This document shows positions 6,850-14,443 of a stretch of 26,585 nt of DNA, in pieces (the stretch's first letter is position 1; each line of letters begins with the position of its first letter). A program made the position numbers and the translations under genes. The notes under the pieces were generated by a model. The model had not been told where the DNA came from, did no database searches, and worked only from the letters and a program-made list of their open reading frames with translations. Location: assembly GCA_024223125.1 (NCBI GenBank), contig JAAEOP010000675.1:1-26585 (forward strand), written 5' to 3'. This DNA is from Chloroflexota bacterium. Its GTDB lineage: Bacteria > Chloroflexota > Anaerolineae > Promineifilales > Promineifilaceae.

Positions 6850-8153
6850 CCCATGTGTTGTGACGAGACTTCATGAATAGCAAATCCCTGGCCGTTATCA
6901 CGGATGGAGAGGAAAACGGCCGTTTCTTCACGATTCAGTCTTAGCCATACTTGGGTGGCTTCTGCGTGTTTGGCAATATTATTCATTGCTTCTTGGGCGA
7001 TACGATACAAAGCGACGTGGACGCCTTCTGGTAAATCACAATTTTCACAGGCATCAACCTCGGCGGGGATGTCATGACGGGCTGATAGACCATGACAGAG
7101 TTGGGTGAGTAAGATATTTAAATCGGTAGTGGTGATGGTTTGGGGGCGCAATTCGCGCAGCAGGATGCGCATTTCAGCCAAAGCGCCTCGCGTTAGGCGC
7201 TGCAACTCGACGGTGCTGCGAGCGGCCATGTCCGGGTCGCGCGGCCACAGGCGGGGCAGGCTGATGGCGATGAGGTTGATAGAGAACAGGATTTGGGTGA
7301 CGACATCGTGTAAATCTCGGGCCAGCCGGTTGCGTTCAGCGGCAACGGCCGTTTCTTGTGCCTGCTCGATTAACTGCGTTTGAGTGGCTGCCAATTCGGC
7401 CGTGCGTACAGTGATAATTTTCTCTAGATTTTTCTGACTGGCAGCCAACGCCTCTTCTGTTTTGATGACAGAATTTGCCATTTGCAAACTCATGACAATA
7501 GCAATGCCTAAAAAGCCCGTTTCAGCAAAGGGGATGTAAACCCACAAGCCTACTTCGGCCAATATTTCATACAACAGGGAAAATATAAACCAGAGCATAC
7601 CCGCCAATAATAAGGCAGCTGGCTGCCGCTCTCCCCGCCGCCATTGGCGAATACCAGCAAAGATGATGAAGCCTAATGTAACAAGCTGCGCTAACAGCAG
7701 CAGCATCCCCCACATATTTTCTTCACCCGCTACATTGGCGACTTGTTCATTCCAGGGCAAGGGGATGGTGGTGAGTGTGGGCATCTCTGTATAAATCAGG
7801 GTAGGGGTGAGGATGGCGGCGAGAACGGTTATGGTGAAAACGGCCGTTATGCCCCACAAATAATGTTTTCCACCTACTTTTGTGTACGTCGCCACGTACC
7901 AGTTCAGAGCAATAAACGCCAGCCCCACAAAAATACCATCCCAGCGGCTGATTGCTAAAAAGGAAACGGCCGTTGTCTGGCTGCGATACCAAATACCCAT
8001 CAGCAATGTTCCGGCATAAGCAAAGGCAAACAGCGAAAACGTGAGATTAAGCCGCTTGTCTTCACTACGGCGCAAGCCGATAAACAGATACAGAATGGCA
8101 TATCCCAGACAAATACCAGCAATGGTGCCAATGATCGTAGCGTAGATAGACAT
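6762..8153 (-). CDS. Sensor histidine kinase (HisKA_3/NarX-like), frameshifted at C-terminus
   Basis: 463-aa membrane histidine kinase. Residues 1-230 hold about seven hydrophobic segments, a membrane sensor of unknown ligand. A coiled coil follows (about 232-270, EEALAASQKNLEKIITVR). The HisKA_3 dimer/phospho-acceptor motif is ERNRLARDLHDVV with H282, and the HATPase domain shows the N box EAMNNIAKHA (about 388-397) and the G1 box DNGQGFA (D419, G421, G423). After MG (434-435) the reading leaves the family: a 41-bp tandem duplication shifts the frame, replaces the G2-box region with about 28 unrelated residues and ends at 6762. As it stands the kinase is probably inactive or altered; loss of one repeat restores it. 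Start ATG at 8153 has only a distant GGAG (about 14 nt). Pairs with the response regulator at 6039-6686. Confidence 0.9.
   Translation of the reverse strand: MSIYATIIGTIAGICLGYAILYLFIGLRRSEDKRLNLTFSLFAFAYAGTLLMGIWYRSQTTAVSFLAISRWDGIFVGLAFIALNWYVATYTKVGGKHYLWGITAVFTITVLAAILTPTLIYTEMPTLTTIPLPWNEQVANVAGEENMWGMLLLLAQLVTLGFIIFAGIRQWRRGERQPAALLLAGMLWFIFSLLYEILAEVGLWVYIPFAETGFLGIAIVMSLQMANSVIKTEEALAASQKNLEKIITVRTAELAATQTQLIEQAQETAVAAERNRLARDLHDVVTQILFSINLIAISLPRLWPRDPDMAARSTVELQRLTRGALAEMRILLRELRPQTITTTDLNILLTQLCHGLSARHDIPAEVDACENCDLPEGVHVALYRIAQEAMNNIAKHAEATQVWLRLNREETAVFLSIRDNGQGFAIHEVSSQHMGRDLLFMKSRHNTWAWTSYKNAPRKLAHC
6808..6890. repeat. 41-bp perfect tandem duplication inside the kinase gene
   Basis: The plus-strand segment beginning GCCCATGTGTTGTGACG occurs at 6808 and again at 6849 without a mismatch; the matched length is 42 nt with a 41-nt period, and the copies abut. 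41 is not a multiple of 3, so the duplication breaks the kinase frame just before the G2 box. Confidence 0.97.
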
Positions 8154-8221
8154 TATTTTTCAGAGCGTCTCCAGAATGAGGACAAGCATTTTTATGAAAT
8201 GGGTGATTGCCTAATTTTACG

Positions 8222-8257
8222 GCAAACTGGAGGAAGCGACACCTCCACCAGATTTGC
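8222..8257. repeat. Imperfect hairpin in the kinase leader
   Basis: GCAAACTGGAGG (8222-8233) faces CCTCCACCAGATTTGC (8242-8257): a bulged stem with an 8-nt loop, about 65 nt upstream of the kinase ATG on the minus strand. It could lie in the 5' leader of the two-component operon. Function unknown. Apart from this and the inverted repeat at 8361-8418 I see nothing in 8154-8433. Confidence 0.4.
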
Positions 8258-8360
8258 AAACCATTCGCACACTTGTAAAATCAGCCACATAGTTGATGCC
8301 TTGCAGAAATAGATAAGCGCAAGAAGGTAAACCCCATGGTAAGAGTTCAGGGGGCTACCG

Positions 8361-8418
8361 AGACCCTATTTTACTCCTGAAAACACCATTGTATTGGGCA
8401 CAAAAACCCTTAGGGTCT
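8361..8418. repeat. 8-bp inverted repeat with long loop
   Basis: AGACCCTA (8361-8368) and TAGGGTCT (8411-8418) are perfect inverted copies 42 nt apart, just before the plus-strand fragment at 8434. It may be a protein-binding or structured-RNA site, or chance. Confidence 0.3.
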
Positions 8419-8433
8419 GAACGGATACACCCC

Positions 8434-8673
8434 ATGTCCGAACTCAAACGATTAGCCAACTTGTTGACTGTAGCAGAGGAAGACCTCTCATTTTTAGCGC
8501 CACTGGAAACGGAGCAGTTGCAATTCCTTTACGCCAGCGTTGATAATGCCATGCACATGCAGCAGGCGCCGCTTTGGAGTGGGTTGGTGCGAGCCACCCA
8601 TCTGCTTCTCCACCCCGCATGGCTTGCAATAGAGGTTTTGTTTCTTTGCGTACATCTTGGCTTTATCTGTTGA
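8434..8673 (+). pseudogene. Possible truncated gene of unknown family
   Basis: A plus-strand ORF starting MSELKRLANLLTVAEEDL and continuing FLAPLETEQLQFLYASVD, then NAMHMQQAPLWSGLVRATHL, looks like a soluble helical protein. From about residue 60 the reading turns into low-quality hydrophobic sequence (AIEVLFLCVHLGFIC) that looks non-coding. My reading is the first ~60 codons of a gene cut by a deletion or rearrangement. An in-frame ATG upstream at 8389 is possible, but neither start has a clear ribosome-binding site. I do not recognise the family with confidence. Confidence 0.35.
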
Positions 8674-8780
8674 TTCAATCATGTTTTATTCGACCTTATC
8701 GGAATTAAGAAATTGGACAGGATTTACGATAATGTCTATTTAGCATCTGGGATGTGGCATCTGATCCAGCGCTGCTGTCT

Positions 8781-8832
8781 AAAAAATGTTGGACAAACTG
8801 TTAGTTTGTCCGCGCAAACTAACAGTTTGCGC
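8781..8832 (-). terminator. Double-hairpin terminator after maturase 2
   Basis: Two 21-nt hairpins abut exactly: GGACAAAC-TGTTA-GTTTGTCC (8791-8811) and GCGCAAAC-TAACA-GTTTGCGC (8812-8832). Their 15-nt cores are also inverted copies of each other, so one long hairpin is an alternative fold. On the minus strand they begin at the stop codon of the maturase and are followed by AACATTTTTT, a U-tract, making a good terminator. 8674-8780 holds nothing recognisable. Confidence 0.7.
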
Positions 8833-10241
8833 TACAGCTTATTATCCTTTGTGATACGGCCGTGACAAACCTTATACTTCTTCCCACTACCACAAGGACA
8901 GGGATCGTTGCGGCCGACATTGGCAAATTGGGTTGATGCTGCTACTTTATCTTCCGTCGCATATAGCTTCATAATCTCGTCAGCATAACGATTCTGTCGC
9001 AGCAGATTTGCCATTATTTTCATGGGGCGATCTACATGCTTGAAAAACAGTTTATACCCGGCGCACAAATAGTTTAATCCCGGCTCGCCAGTTGGGGTTG
9101 TTATAAAACGGTTGCGCGGGCAACCTCCATGACAGGCAAAACGCACATTGCAATCGAGGCAATATGGAGGCAATGAGGCCATTTTATCCTGCCCAAATTG
9201 GCGCTGCTTGTCGGAGGCGATGAGTTCGATCATGTGCGTCTCTTTGATATTGCCCAGCAAGTAATTTGGTTCCACGTAATGGTCACAGGCGTAGAGGTCG
9301 CCGGTATGTTCCAGCGCCAGTGCGTTGCCGCAGGTAGGCGAGAAGATGCACAAATGATGCTGTCCCACATAGCTGCCCAGGGTGACGTCAAACAATTGCA
9401 CATACACCTTGCCTACGTCGCGTCGTACCCATTCGTCAAAGATGGTGGCTAGAAAACGGCCGTACTCAACCGCCCCCACCGATCTTTCGCTGACAAGTTG
9501 GCCGGATTGGGTGTATAACGGCCGTTTTCCCCACCCCCCATCCGCATCCGCCAATGGCAATGTCTCGCTCGTTGCCCGTTCAATAATCGGGATAAACTGG
9601 ACAAACTCAGTCCCCAACTCATCGCGGAAAAAGCGGTAGACTTCAAGCGGATAATTTTGGTTGGCGGCGTGAACGGTGCATAGGATGTTGAAATCAACCC
9701 CATGCTTTTGCAAACAGGCCCAACCGCTCATCACCTGATCAAAACTGCCCGCGCCCCCTTTGTTGACACGGTAAGCGTTGTGCATCTCCTTTGGGCCATC
9801 CACACTAAGGCCGACAAGGAAGTTGTGCTTTTTGAAAAAGGCGCACCAGTCGTCGTTTACTTTTGTGCCGTTTGTCTGGATGGTGTGTTGCAGCATTTGC
9901 CCTGGTTTTTTATATTTCTCCGCTAACTCGACCGCCCGCTTAAAGAAGCCTAACCCCATCAAGGTGGGTTCGCCCCCTTGCCAGGCAATAGTTACTTCGG
10001 GCGTACGATGGCTTTCCAAAAGCTGTTGGATGTAAAGCTGTAAAAGATCGTCGGCCATGCGGAAACGGCTGCCAGGGTAGAGCGCCTCTTTTGAGAGGAA
10101 GAAGCAATACTGGCAGTCCAGATTGCAGACTGCCCCGGTGGGTTTAACCAGCAGGTGAAAAGCGGGGGGGGCATTAGGAGGGAGAGAGAGCATATTCAAC
10201 CTTTCACTAGTGAGCGCAAACTTGCCAACTTGTGTTTTCAT
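8832..10241 (-). CDS. Second anaerobic sulfatase-maturase-type radical SAM enzyme with SEC-C tail
   Basis: 469-aa paralog of the enzyme at 684-2072, with long identical stretches. Seen: C39-x3-C43-x2-C46 (CNLDCQYC), [16 protein letters not shown] Cys groups ([44 protein letters not shown]), and a SEC-C motif ([17 protein letters not shown]). It differs by an insertion of about 20 residues around residue 235 ([14 protein letters not shown]) and a longer N-terminus. Start ATG at 10241 is preferred over the internal Met17 because AGGTGAG lies about 10 bases upstream. By family it should make formylglycine in a sulfatase, yet no intact sulfatase adjoins it; a decayed one lies just upstream at 10422-10719. 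It may act on another sulfatase, or on other substrates. Confidence 0.92.
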   Translation of the reverse strand: MKTQVGKFALTSERLNMLSLPPNAPPAFHLLVKPTGAVCNLDCQYCFFLSKEALYPGSRFRMADDLLQLYIQQLLESHRTPEVTIAWQGGEPTLMGLGFFKRAVELAEKYKKPGQMLQHTIQTNGTKVNDDWCAFFKKHNFLVGLSVDGPKEMHNAYRVNKGGAGSFDQVMSGWACLQKHGVDFNILCTVHAANQNYPLEVYRFFRDELGTEFVQFIPIIERATSETLPLADADGGWGKRPLYTQSGQLVSERSVGAVEYGRFLATIFDEWVRRDVGKVYVQLFDVTLGSYVGQHHLCIFSPTCGNALALEHTGDLYACDHYVEPNYLLGNIKETHMIELIASDKQRQFGQDKMASLPPYCLDCNVRFACHGGCPRNRFITTPTGEPGLNYLCAGYKLFFKHVDRPMKIMANLLRQNRYADEIMKLYATEDKVAASTQFANVGRNDPCPCGSGKKYKVCHGRITKDNKL

Positions 10242-10309
10242 ATCTTTGAACTCACCTGCTTTCGTATCGTTGATTTACAACGTAGCAATTCCAATCGTAG
10301 CAGTGGGCA

Positions 10310-10421
10310 CTAGTACAGGTTGGCATAAATGCGTGTGCAATAAATAATGCAAACTGCCAACCTGTTTAAGTACAGCGCGAAACTATTTAGATGCACACGG
10401 ACTTGCGCCGCGCTGTACTAG
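10310..10421. mobile_element. 112-bp structured miniature element, copy 2
   Basis: 111 of 112 bases match copy 1 at 5931-6042, same orientation, with CTAG at both ends. It sits between maturase 2 and the sulfatase relic. Removing 108 bp and one CTAG leaves the relic frame reading on across the junction (HGS-LV), consistent with insertion into a CTAG target. The near-identity implies recent movement. As direct repeats the two copies could delete the 4.4-kb segment between them by recombination. Confidence 0.8.
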
Positions 10422-10719
10422 TGACCCATGGATCGCATCCATTTTTTCTTTGATGAATTCAATGCCTAAAACGTGTTTTCCTGTAGAAATATCTTCACTA
10501 GTAGCTTGTCGGAAAAGCCTAGAAACCCGGTTTTGAAGTATACAAAGAGACCATCTTGGCTGCAATACACAGCCATTTATGATCCAAAACCGGGTTTCTT
10601 GGCATCTGATTTTATTTCTCCGACAGCTTGCTAGACGTGATCATCTGTTCAGTTGTACCCACATAGTTATAAACATATTTGAGTTTGTCATCTTTTATGT
10701 AAAGTGAGTACCCGCCAAA
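10422..10719 (-). pseudogene. Decayed arylsulfatase C-terminus, interrupted by a 137-bp element
   Basis: Minus-strand reading from 10719 gives FGGYSLYIKDDKLKYVYNYV then GTTEQMIT, typical of the beta-rich C-terminal part of large arylsulfatases. It then enters the 137-bp element at 10634. Excising the element with one CTAG continues in frame as TSSEDISTGKHVLGIEFIKE then KMDAIHGS, the expected next sulfatase segment (GKHTLGxEF-like). The catalytic N-terminal domain is gone. Its position beside maturase 2 suggests it was that enzyme's substrate. Recognition is by pattern memory of the family, without a search. Confidence 0.7.
10498..10634. mobile_element. 137-bp foldback element inserted in the sulfatase relic
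   Basis: Bounded by CTAG on both sides. Terminal regions are imperfect inverted repeats sharing TGTCGGA/TCCGACA, and an inner pair AGAAACCCGGTTTTG (10521-10535) and CAAAACCGGGTTTCT (10585-10599) is perfect over 15 bp and extends to 18/19. No ORF. Removal of 133 bp plus one CTAG rejoins the sulfatase reading frame exactly, which is direct evidence of insertion with a 4-bp CTAG target duplication. Confidence 0.78.
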
Positions 10720-10883
10720 TTAATTCAGGTCAAGCAGCACACAGACATCATTGTCATATTGTTCTACTAACGCCTGTATTTCAGGATTTAATTGATTGTA
10801 ATCCTCAACGGTCATTTTGCCTACCACTTTGTAGCCAATGACTGGTCCAGAACTTTCATTCAATTTTTCAATTTTTCGAACAT
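10720..10883 (-). pseudogene. SpoIIAA-like (STAS-type) gene, frameshifted and truncated
   Basis: ATG at 10883 follows AAGGAA at proper distance but hits a stop after 7 codons. One extra A in the GAAAAATT run would give MFEKIEKLNESSGPVIGYKV and on to VGKMTVEDYNQLNPEIQALV then EQYDNDVCVLLDLN, which fits the N-terminal half of SpoIIAA-like (DUF3478-type) proteins. The frame then meets TAA at 10722-10720 and continues directly as sulfatase C-terminus. So a deletion joined the middle of this gene to the sulfatase tail. Half the expected length of about 120 aa is left. Confidence 0.6.
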
Positions 10884-11148
10884 GCGGGTTTTTCCTTATA
10901 TTAGCAACTTGATAATATGCAAGGGAATTACTTTATCTCTTGCCAGATTTTTTTGCCAAATAGGTGGGGAATCAGTACCAAAATTGTATCTGGCCTGGTA
11001 GATTGGGATGGCTTTCCCATTTTATAACGCCACGTTTTTTAGCAGAATGGGTTAAAGATTATCAGGACTTATTCATTTATGAATTGACACTTTTAGAGCT
11101 AGGCGATTGTTTAATATTTAATTTCCTATCTCTGGAAAGGCAGGAAAA
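10884..11148. other. Gene-poor stretch with unassigned coding-like fragments
   Basis: No intact gene. The minus strand has an open stretch ending at about 10897 reading IPIYQARYNFGTDSPPIW then QKNLARDKVIPLHIIKLL; the plus strand has ITPRFLAEWVKDYQDLFIYE then LTLLELGDCLIFNF, which overlaps part of it. Both look protein-like but have no start signals and I recognise neither. AT-rich relative to neighbours and probably degraded gene remains. Confidence 0.35.
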
Positions 11149-11331
11149 ATGTATAGCAAATCTATTGTAAAGCAAGCAAAGAGTGGTAGTTTATGGGGTA
11201 TGATTATCGGCACGGCCGTCGGTGGCGCATTTGGTAGTTGGTCAACTGTCTATGCCGGTTTATTGTTAGGTAGCGTTTTGGGTTGTGTTACTGTCGTTTG
11301 GAGAGGATTCGACACTAGCAGTCAGAAATAA
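11149..11331 (+). CDS. Small glycine-rich membrane protein
   Basis: 60-aa protein MYSKSIVKQAKSGSLWGMII followed by GTAVGGAFGSWSTVYAGLLL and a second hydrophobic stretch, ending WRGFDTSSQK. Two short membrane segments rich in Gly/Ala resemble glycine-zipper peptides. Start ATG is supported by GGCAGGA about five bases upstream. It stands alone on the plus strand among relics. No family assigned; function unknown. Confidence 0.5.
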   Translation: MYSKSIVKQAKSGSLWGMIIGTAVGGAFGSWSTVYAGLLLGSVLGCVTVVWRGFDTSSQK

Positions 11332-11338
11332 TCCCTAA

Positions 11339-11446
11339 AGTACACCAGCGGATGGGGCGCTGCCCAGTGGCGGAAATCTCAACCGCAGCTCACCATCCAC
11401 TGAGGATTTGAGCGACATTTATGAGCAAATTGCCCAGGTGGTGTAA
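11339..11446 (+). pseudogene. Relic resembling a vWA-domain C-terminus
   Basis: 35 codons open between a TAA and a TAA, no start codon, reading PSGGNLNRSSPSTEDLSD then IYEQIAQVV. The pattern S-x-E-D-L-x-x-I-Y-E-Q-I-A is the usual last helix of von Willebrand factor A domains. Probably the surviving tail of a deleted gene; short enough that chance cannot be excluded. Confidence 0.35.
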
Positions 11447-11468
11447 TGTGGCCAATAAACGGGTGTGT

Positions 11469-11505
11469 TGTGTAAGAGAGGTTCCACCGGAATCTCTCTT
11501 ACACA
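11469..11505. terminator. Intergenic hairpin between convergent genes
   Basis: TGTGTAAGAGAG (11469-11480) and CTCTCTTACACA (11494-11505) form a perfect 12-bp stem with a 13-nt loop. It lies eight bases past the DUF1501 stop codon. There is no strong U-tract on either side, so this is a probable transcript end or 3' stabiliser rather than a textbook terminator. Confidence 0.6.
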
Positions 11506-11512
11506 CAATTCT

Positions 11513-12808
11513 TTAGGGCGCAGCCAGACCAATTTCGTTGACTGTGTAGCCGGGGAAGATGGCTGGTAATTGGGGATTGTTAAGCCGTTTGCGTAGCAGT
11601 TCACCCAGAACATCCCGGTAGTCGGTGGTGATGGCCAGGTCGCCGGGGCCGACAAGCTGTTCGGGCTGTAAACCGGGCCAGTTGGCAAAAACCTGCCCGC
11701 CGTTAATACCGCCGCCCAGAGTCATCATCATGCCGCCGTGGCCGTGGTCTGTTCCCAGGCCGCCGTTTTCCTGCACCCGCCGCCCAAACTCAGACATGAT
11801 GACGACGGTGACACGGCCGATCTGTGCCTGAATATCCTCATAAAGAGCGGCCAGCCCAGCAGCCAGTTCGGCCATTAAACGAGCCTGGACTCCTTCGATT
11901 CCACCCTGGGCAACGTGGGTATCCCAGCCACCCAAATCTACACAAGCCACTTCGACGCCTACCTCAGCTTTGATCAGTTGAGCGACCAGCTTCATGGCCT
12001 GACCGAACTCATTTTCAGCATAACCTCGGCCGTTCACGGCCCCATCCGTCTCGATTTGCCCCAACACGTCAATAGCGGCGAAGGTTTGTTGGGCGGCGGC
12101 CGTAAGCAAATCTTGCTCTGGGTTGTAGAGGGTTTGCAAGACGGCCGTCATCTCCCCCATCCGCTCATCTTGACCCCGCAAATGGTAATCGGCGATGGAT
12201 TGTAAAGCGGTGGAATTGACAGCCCCGGTTAGGGAAGCGGGCAGCATCTCTCCCACACCAATAGCCCGTAAAGCGGACTCGTTGCCGGTGTCCAATGTCG
12301 CCAGATGGCGGGCCAGCCAGCCAGTGTAGTCGCCGTTCGTGGTCGCCCCCCGCTCCATCAAATCCATGGCTTCAAAGTGGGAGTGGGTTTCGTCAGGGGA
12401 GCCGGTGGCCTGGATAAAAGCTATATCTCCCGCGCTGTAAATTTCATGCAGCGGGCTGAGAGCGGGATGTAGGCCAAAGAAACCATCCAGGTCACCCACA
12501 CGGCCGTCCTTCGCATTATTATCATCAGGTCGAGGAATACCCAGGTACGGCCGTCGCTGATAATACACATCATCCCCATAGGGCACAACCATATTCAAGC
12601 CATCGGCCCCGCCACGCAAAAAGATACAGACGAGGGTGTCTCCGGCCGGCCCCACATGCGGGTCAGCCAGAGCGATACGGGGCACCCATTGGGGCCAGGC
12701 TACACTCTGCGACCCTAACATTAATGCGGCCGCAGATGTGAGACCCCCGGTTAAAAAAGAACGGCGGCTAACACGGCCGTATTCTGAGCAATGGATTTGA
12801 GTAGTCAT
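11513..12808 (-). CDS. DUF1501 Tat-exported protein
   Basis: 431 aa. The N-terminus has a twin-arginine signal (SRRSFLTGG at about 14-22, then a hydrophobic Ala-rich stretch), so export is through Tat. The body belongs to DUF1501, a family related to the alkaline-phosphatase/sulfatase fold: VCIFLRGGADGLNMVVPYGD at residues about 60-80, then SHFEAMDLMERG, VDLGGWDTHVAQGG, SEFGRRVQENGGLGTDHGHG. The Asp/His positions of these motifs suggest metal binding; the reaction is not known. Start ATG 12808 follows AGAGG. It is paired with the DUF1800 gene 90 nt upstream, the conserved arrangement for these families, so the products probably act together outside the membrane. Confidence 0.93.
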   Translation of the reverse strand: MTTQIHCSEYGRVSRRSFLTGGLTSAAALMLGSQSVAWPQWVPRIALADPHVGPAGDTLVCIFLRGGADGLNMVVPYGDDVYYQRRPYLGIPRPDDNNAKDGRVGDLDGFFGLHPALSPLHEIYSAGDIAFIQATGSPDETHSHFEAMDLMERGATTNGDYTGWLARHLATLDTGNESALRAIGVGEMLPASLTGAVNSTALQSIADYHLRGQDERMGEMTAVLQTLYNPEQDLLTAAAQQTFAAIDVLGQIETDGAVNGRGYAENEFGQAMKLVAQLIKAEVGVEVACVDLGGWDTHVAQGGIEGVQARLMAELAAGLAALYEDIQAQIGRVTVVIMSEFGRRVQENGGLGTDHGHGGMMMTLGGGINGGQVFANWPGLQPEQLVGPGDLAITTDYRDVLGELLRKRLNNPQLPAIFPGYTVNEIGLAAP

Positions 12809-12827
12809 TGATTACCTCTGGTGTTGC

Positions 12828-12898
12828 AAGTGTGCAGGTTCATTCGGCGAAAGATTGCTGACTGCCTGCACGATTGCCACTTGCATACTTGCACACTT
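12828..12898. repeat. 9-bp inverted repeat between DUF1800 and DUF1501 genes
   Basis: AAGTGTGCA (12828-12836) and TGCACACTT (12890-12898) are perfect inverted copies 53 nt apart; AAGTGTGCA-like words recur in between (ACTTGCATACTTGCA). The right arm abuts the DUF1800 stop codon. It may attenuate or protect the operon transcript between the two genes. Confidence 0.5.
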
Positions 12899-14404
12899 CT
12901 ATGTCCATTGAAACGCCGGGGCGGCCAGCATGAGGGCCACGCTGTCCCGTAGGCGCAGTTGGGTTTGATGGTCTGATAAAGGGCCGGAGCCGGTATAGTC
13001 GTGGAATTGGGCAGCTTCGTGGGGTTGTAGGGCACGGCCGTAAACCAATCCGGCAAATAAATTCAAAACATCTGCGGCCGTTTCTGCTTTACCGGCCGAC
13101 ATAATTTCTTCTAAGGGCGCGTTGATGCCGGGCATCTCCTCATGCAAGACGGCCAGAGCGAAGTTCCAGCGGGGTAGCAAATTGGCTGCCCATGCGGTCG
13201 AGACATCAGGGTAGCCATCGGGTGGTGGCCAATGGAAGGGCAGTTGTCCCATTTGGGCCAATGCGTGACCAATAACGCGCTCGCGGGTGGGGCGCACAGT
13301 GGCATGTAGGGCGCGCATGAGAGAGACGAGATAGGTGTACGGCCGTTTCAACTTTGGCGGCGCTGTAGCAAACTCTTCACTCAAGAAGATGACTCGCAGC
13401 ATCTCCTTAATGTCCCCATCTGTGCGGCGAAAGGTTTGGGCTACACGCTCTGTTAGCCCCGGCGGCGGCTCATCGGCTACAAAACGGCGCACCAATTTTG
13501 TGGCAATGAATTCGGATGTGGCTGGCTGGTCGACCAGCATATCCAGCAGGGCTGTCACTTCCGCTTCGCCATCATCCATATGAAAGGTTTGTCCCAACGC
13601 CACTTTGGCCCCGAAATCGTGCTGTCCCGGTCGGAAGACAAAATATCCCTTTTGCCGCCCTTGCCGGGCCACGGTCCAACCGGTGAGGATGCGGGCTACT
13701 TCCTGCACATCCTTTTGCGTGTACCCGGCATAGACGCCCAGGGTGTGTAGTTCCAGCAGTTCACGGCCGTAATTTTCATTGGGCTGCTTTTTGTTGTTTC
13801 GGGTGTTGTCCAGGTAAGCGAGCATGGCTGGACTGCGGGCGGAAGCATGAAGCAGGTCACGGAATTTGCCCAAAGCGTGCGGCCGGATCACGTCCCGATC
13901 ATCCACGATCTTGAGCAGAGGCATAAACTTGTTTTTACGCAGGTAAATGTTGAAATGATCGGACCAAAATTCAACCATTGCTTCATACAATTGCCGTTTG
14001 GAGACCAGGGCACGAGTGAGGGCGCTGCCGATGAGTTCCACGACACCATCCTTTTGATCTTGCTCGACCAACTGGCTGACATCCATGTGGGTCAGAGTGA
14101 GGCTACGCATAAGAACATCGGTAGCCGTATCTTCGATTTGTTCAGGATGCAGTTGTTCTTCAAGATAGGCAGACAGTCCCATAGCCGCAACCCGTTCCCG
14201 GTCGCCGGGTCGGGGGCCGTAGCCAGCCCGGTTGAGAAGGCGGTGAATAGGGTCTATTTGTTCTTGTTCTGGCACCGGTATTGTTAATGATTCAGGCAAT
14301 TCACGTTGGACCAGTTCACGGCCGATGGCGCTGCACGCAGTGGTGGAAGCGGCAACGGCCGTGAACCCACCCAGTCTCAGGAATTCGCGTCGGGAAAGGG
14401 ACAT
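12899..14404 (-). CDS. DUF1800 Tat-exported protein, possibly lipid-anchored
   Basis: 501 aa. N-terminus SRREFLRLGGFTAVAAS is a Tat signal; C24 in STTACSAIG stands where a lipobox Cys would be, though the -3 residue is Thr rather than Leu, so lipidation is uncertain. The DUF1800 body shows HRLLNRAGYGPRPGDRERV, MVEFWSDHFNIYLRK, ARSPAMLAYLDNTRN, NENYGRELLELHTLGVYAGY, AGYTQKDVQEVARILTGWTV and FVADEPP, all usual family landmarks. Function unknown in the family; it is regularly adjacent to DUF1501, as here. Start ATG 14404 has GGAG seven bases upstream. Confidence 0.93.
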   Translation of the reverse strand: MSLSRREFLRLGGFTAVAASTTACSAIGRELVQRELPESLTIPVPEQEQIDPIHRLLNRAGYGPRPGDRERVAAMGLSAYLEEQLHPEQIEDTATDVLMRSLTLTHMDVSQLVEQDQKDGVVELIGSALTRALVSKRQLYEAMVEFWSDHFNIYLRKNKFMPLLKIVDDRDVIRPHALGKFRDLLHASARSPAMLAYLDNTRNNKKQPNENYGRELLELHTLGVYAGYTQKDVQEVARILTGWTVARQGRQKGYFVFRPGQHDFGAKVALGQTFHMDDGEAEVTALLDMLVDQPATSEFIATKLVRRFVADEPPPGLTERVAQTFRRTDGDIKEMLRVIFLSEEFATAPPKLKRPYTYLVSLMRALHATVRPTRERVIGHALAQMGQLPFHWPPPDGYPDVSTAWAANLLPRWNFALAVLHEEMPGINAPLEEIMSAGKAETAADVLNLFAGLVYGRALQPHEAAQFHDYTGSGPLSDHQTQLRLRDSVALMLAAPAFQWT

Positions 14405-14443
14405 TTTGATCTCCGTTTTCGGTGTGCAGTTTTCAGTGTTCGA

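Noticed and set aside
8444..8682. Minus-strand ORFs opposite the 8434-8673 fragment
   Set aside because: They mostly mirror the helical plus-strand reading and lack start signals; the Cys-containing end (YCKPCGVEKQ) was considered but has no recognisable partner motif.
5931..10421. Composite transposon bounded by the two 112-bp elements
   Set aside because: The copies are direct, carry no transposase, and the genes between are chromosomal two-component and maturase genes; no flanking duplication joins the outer borders.
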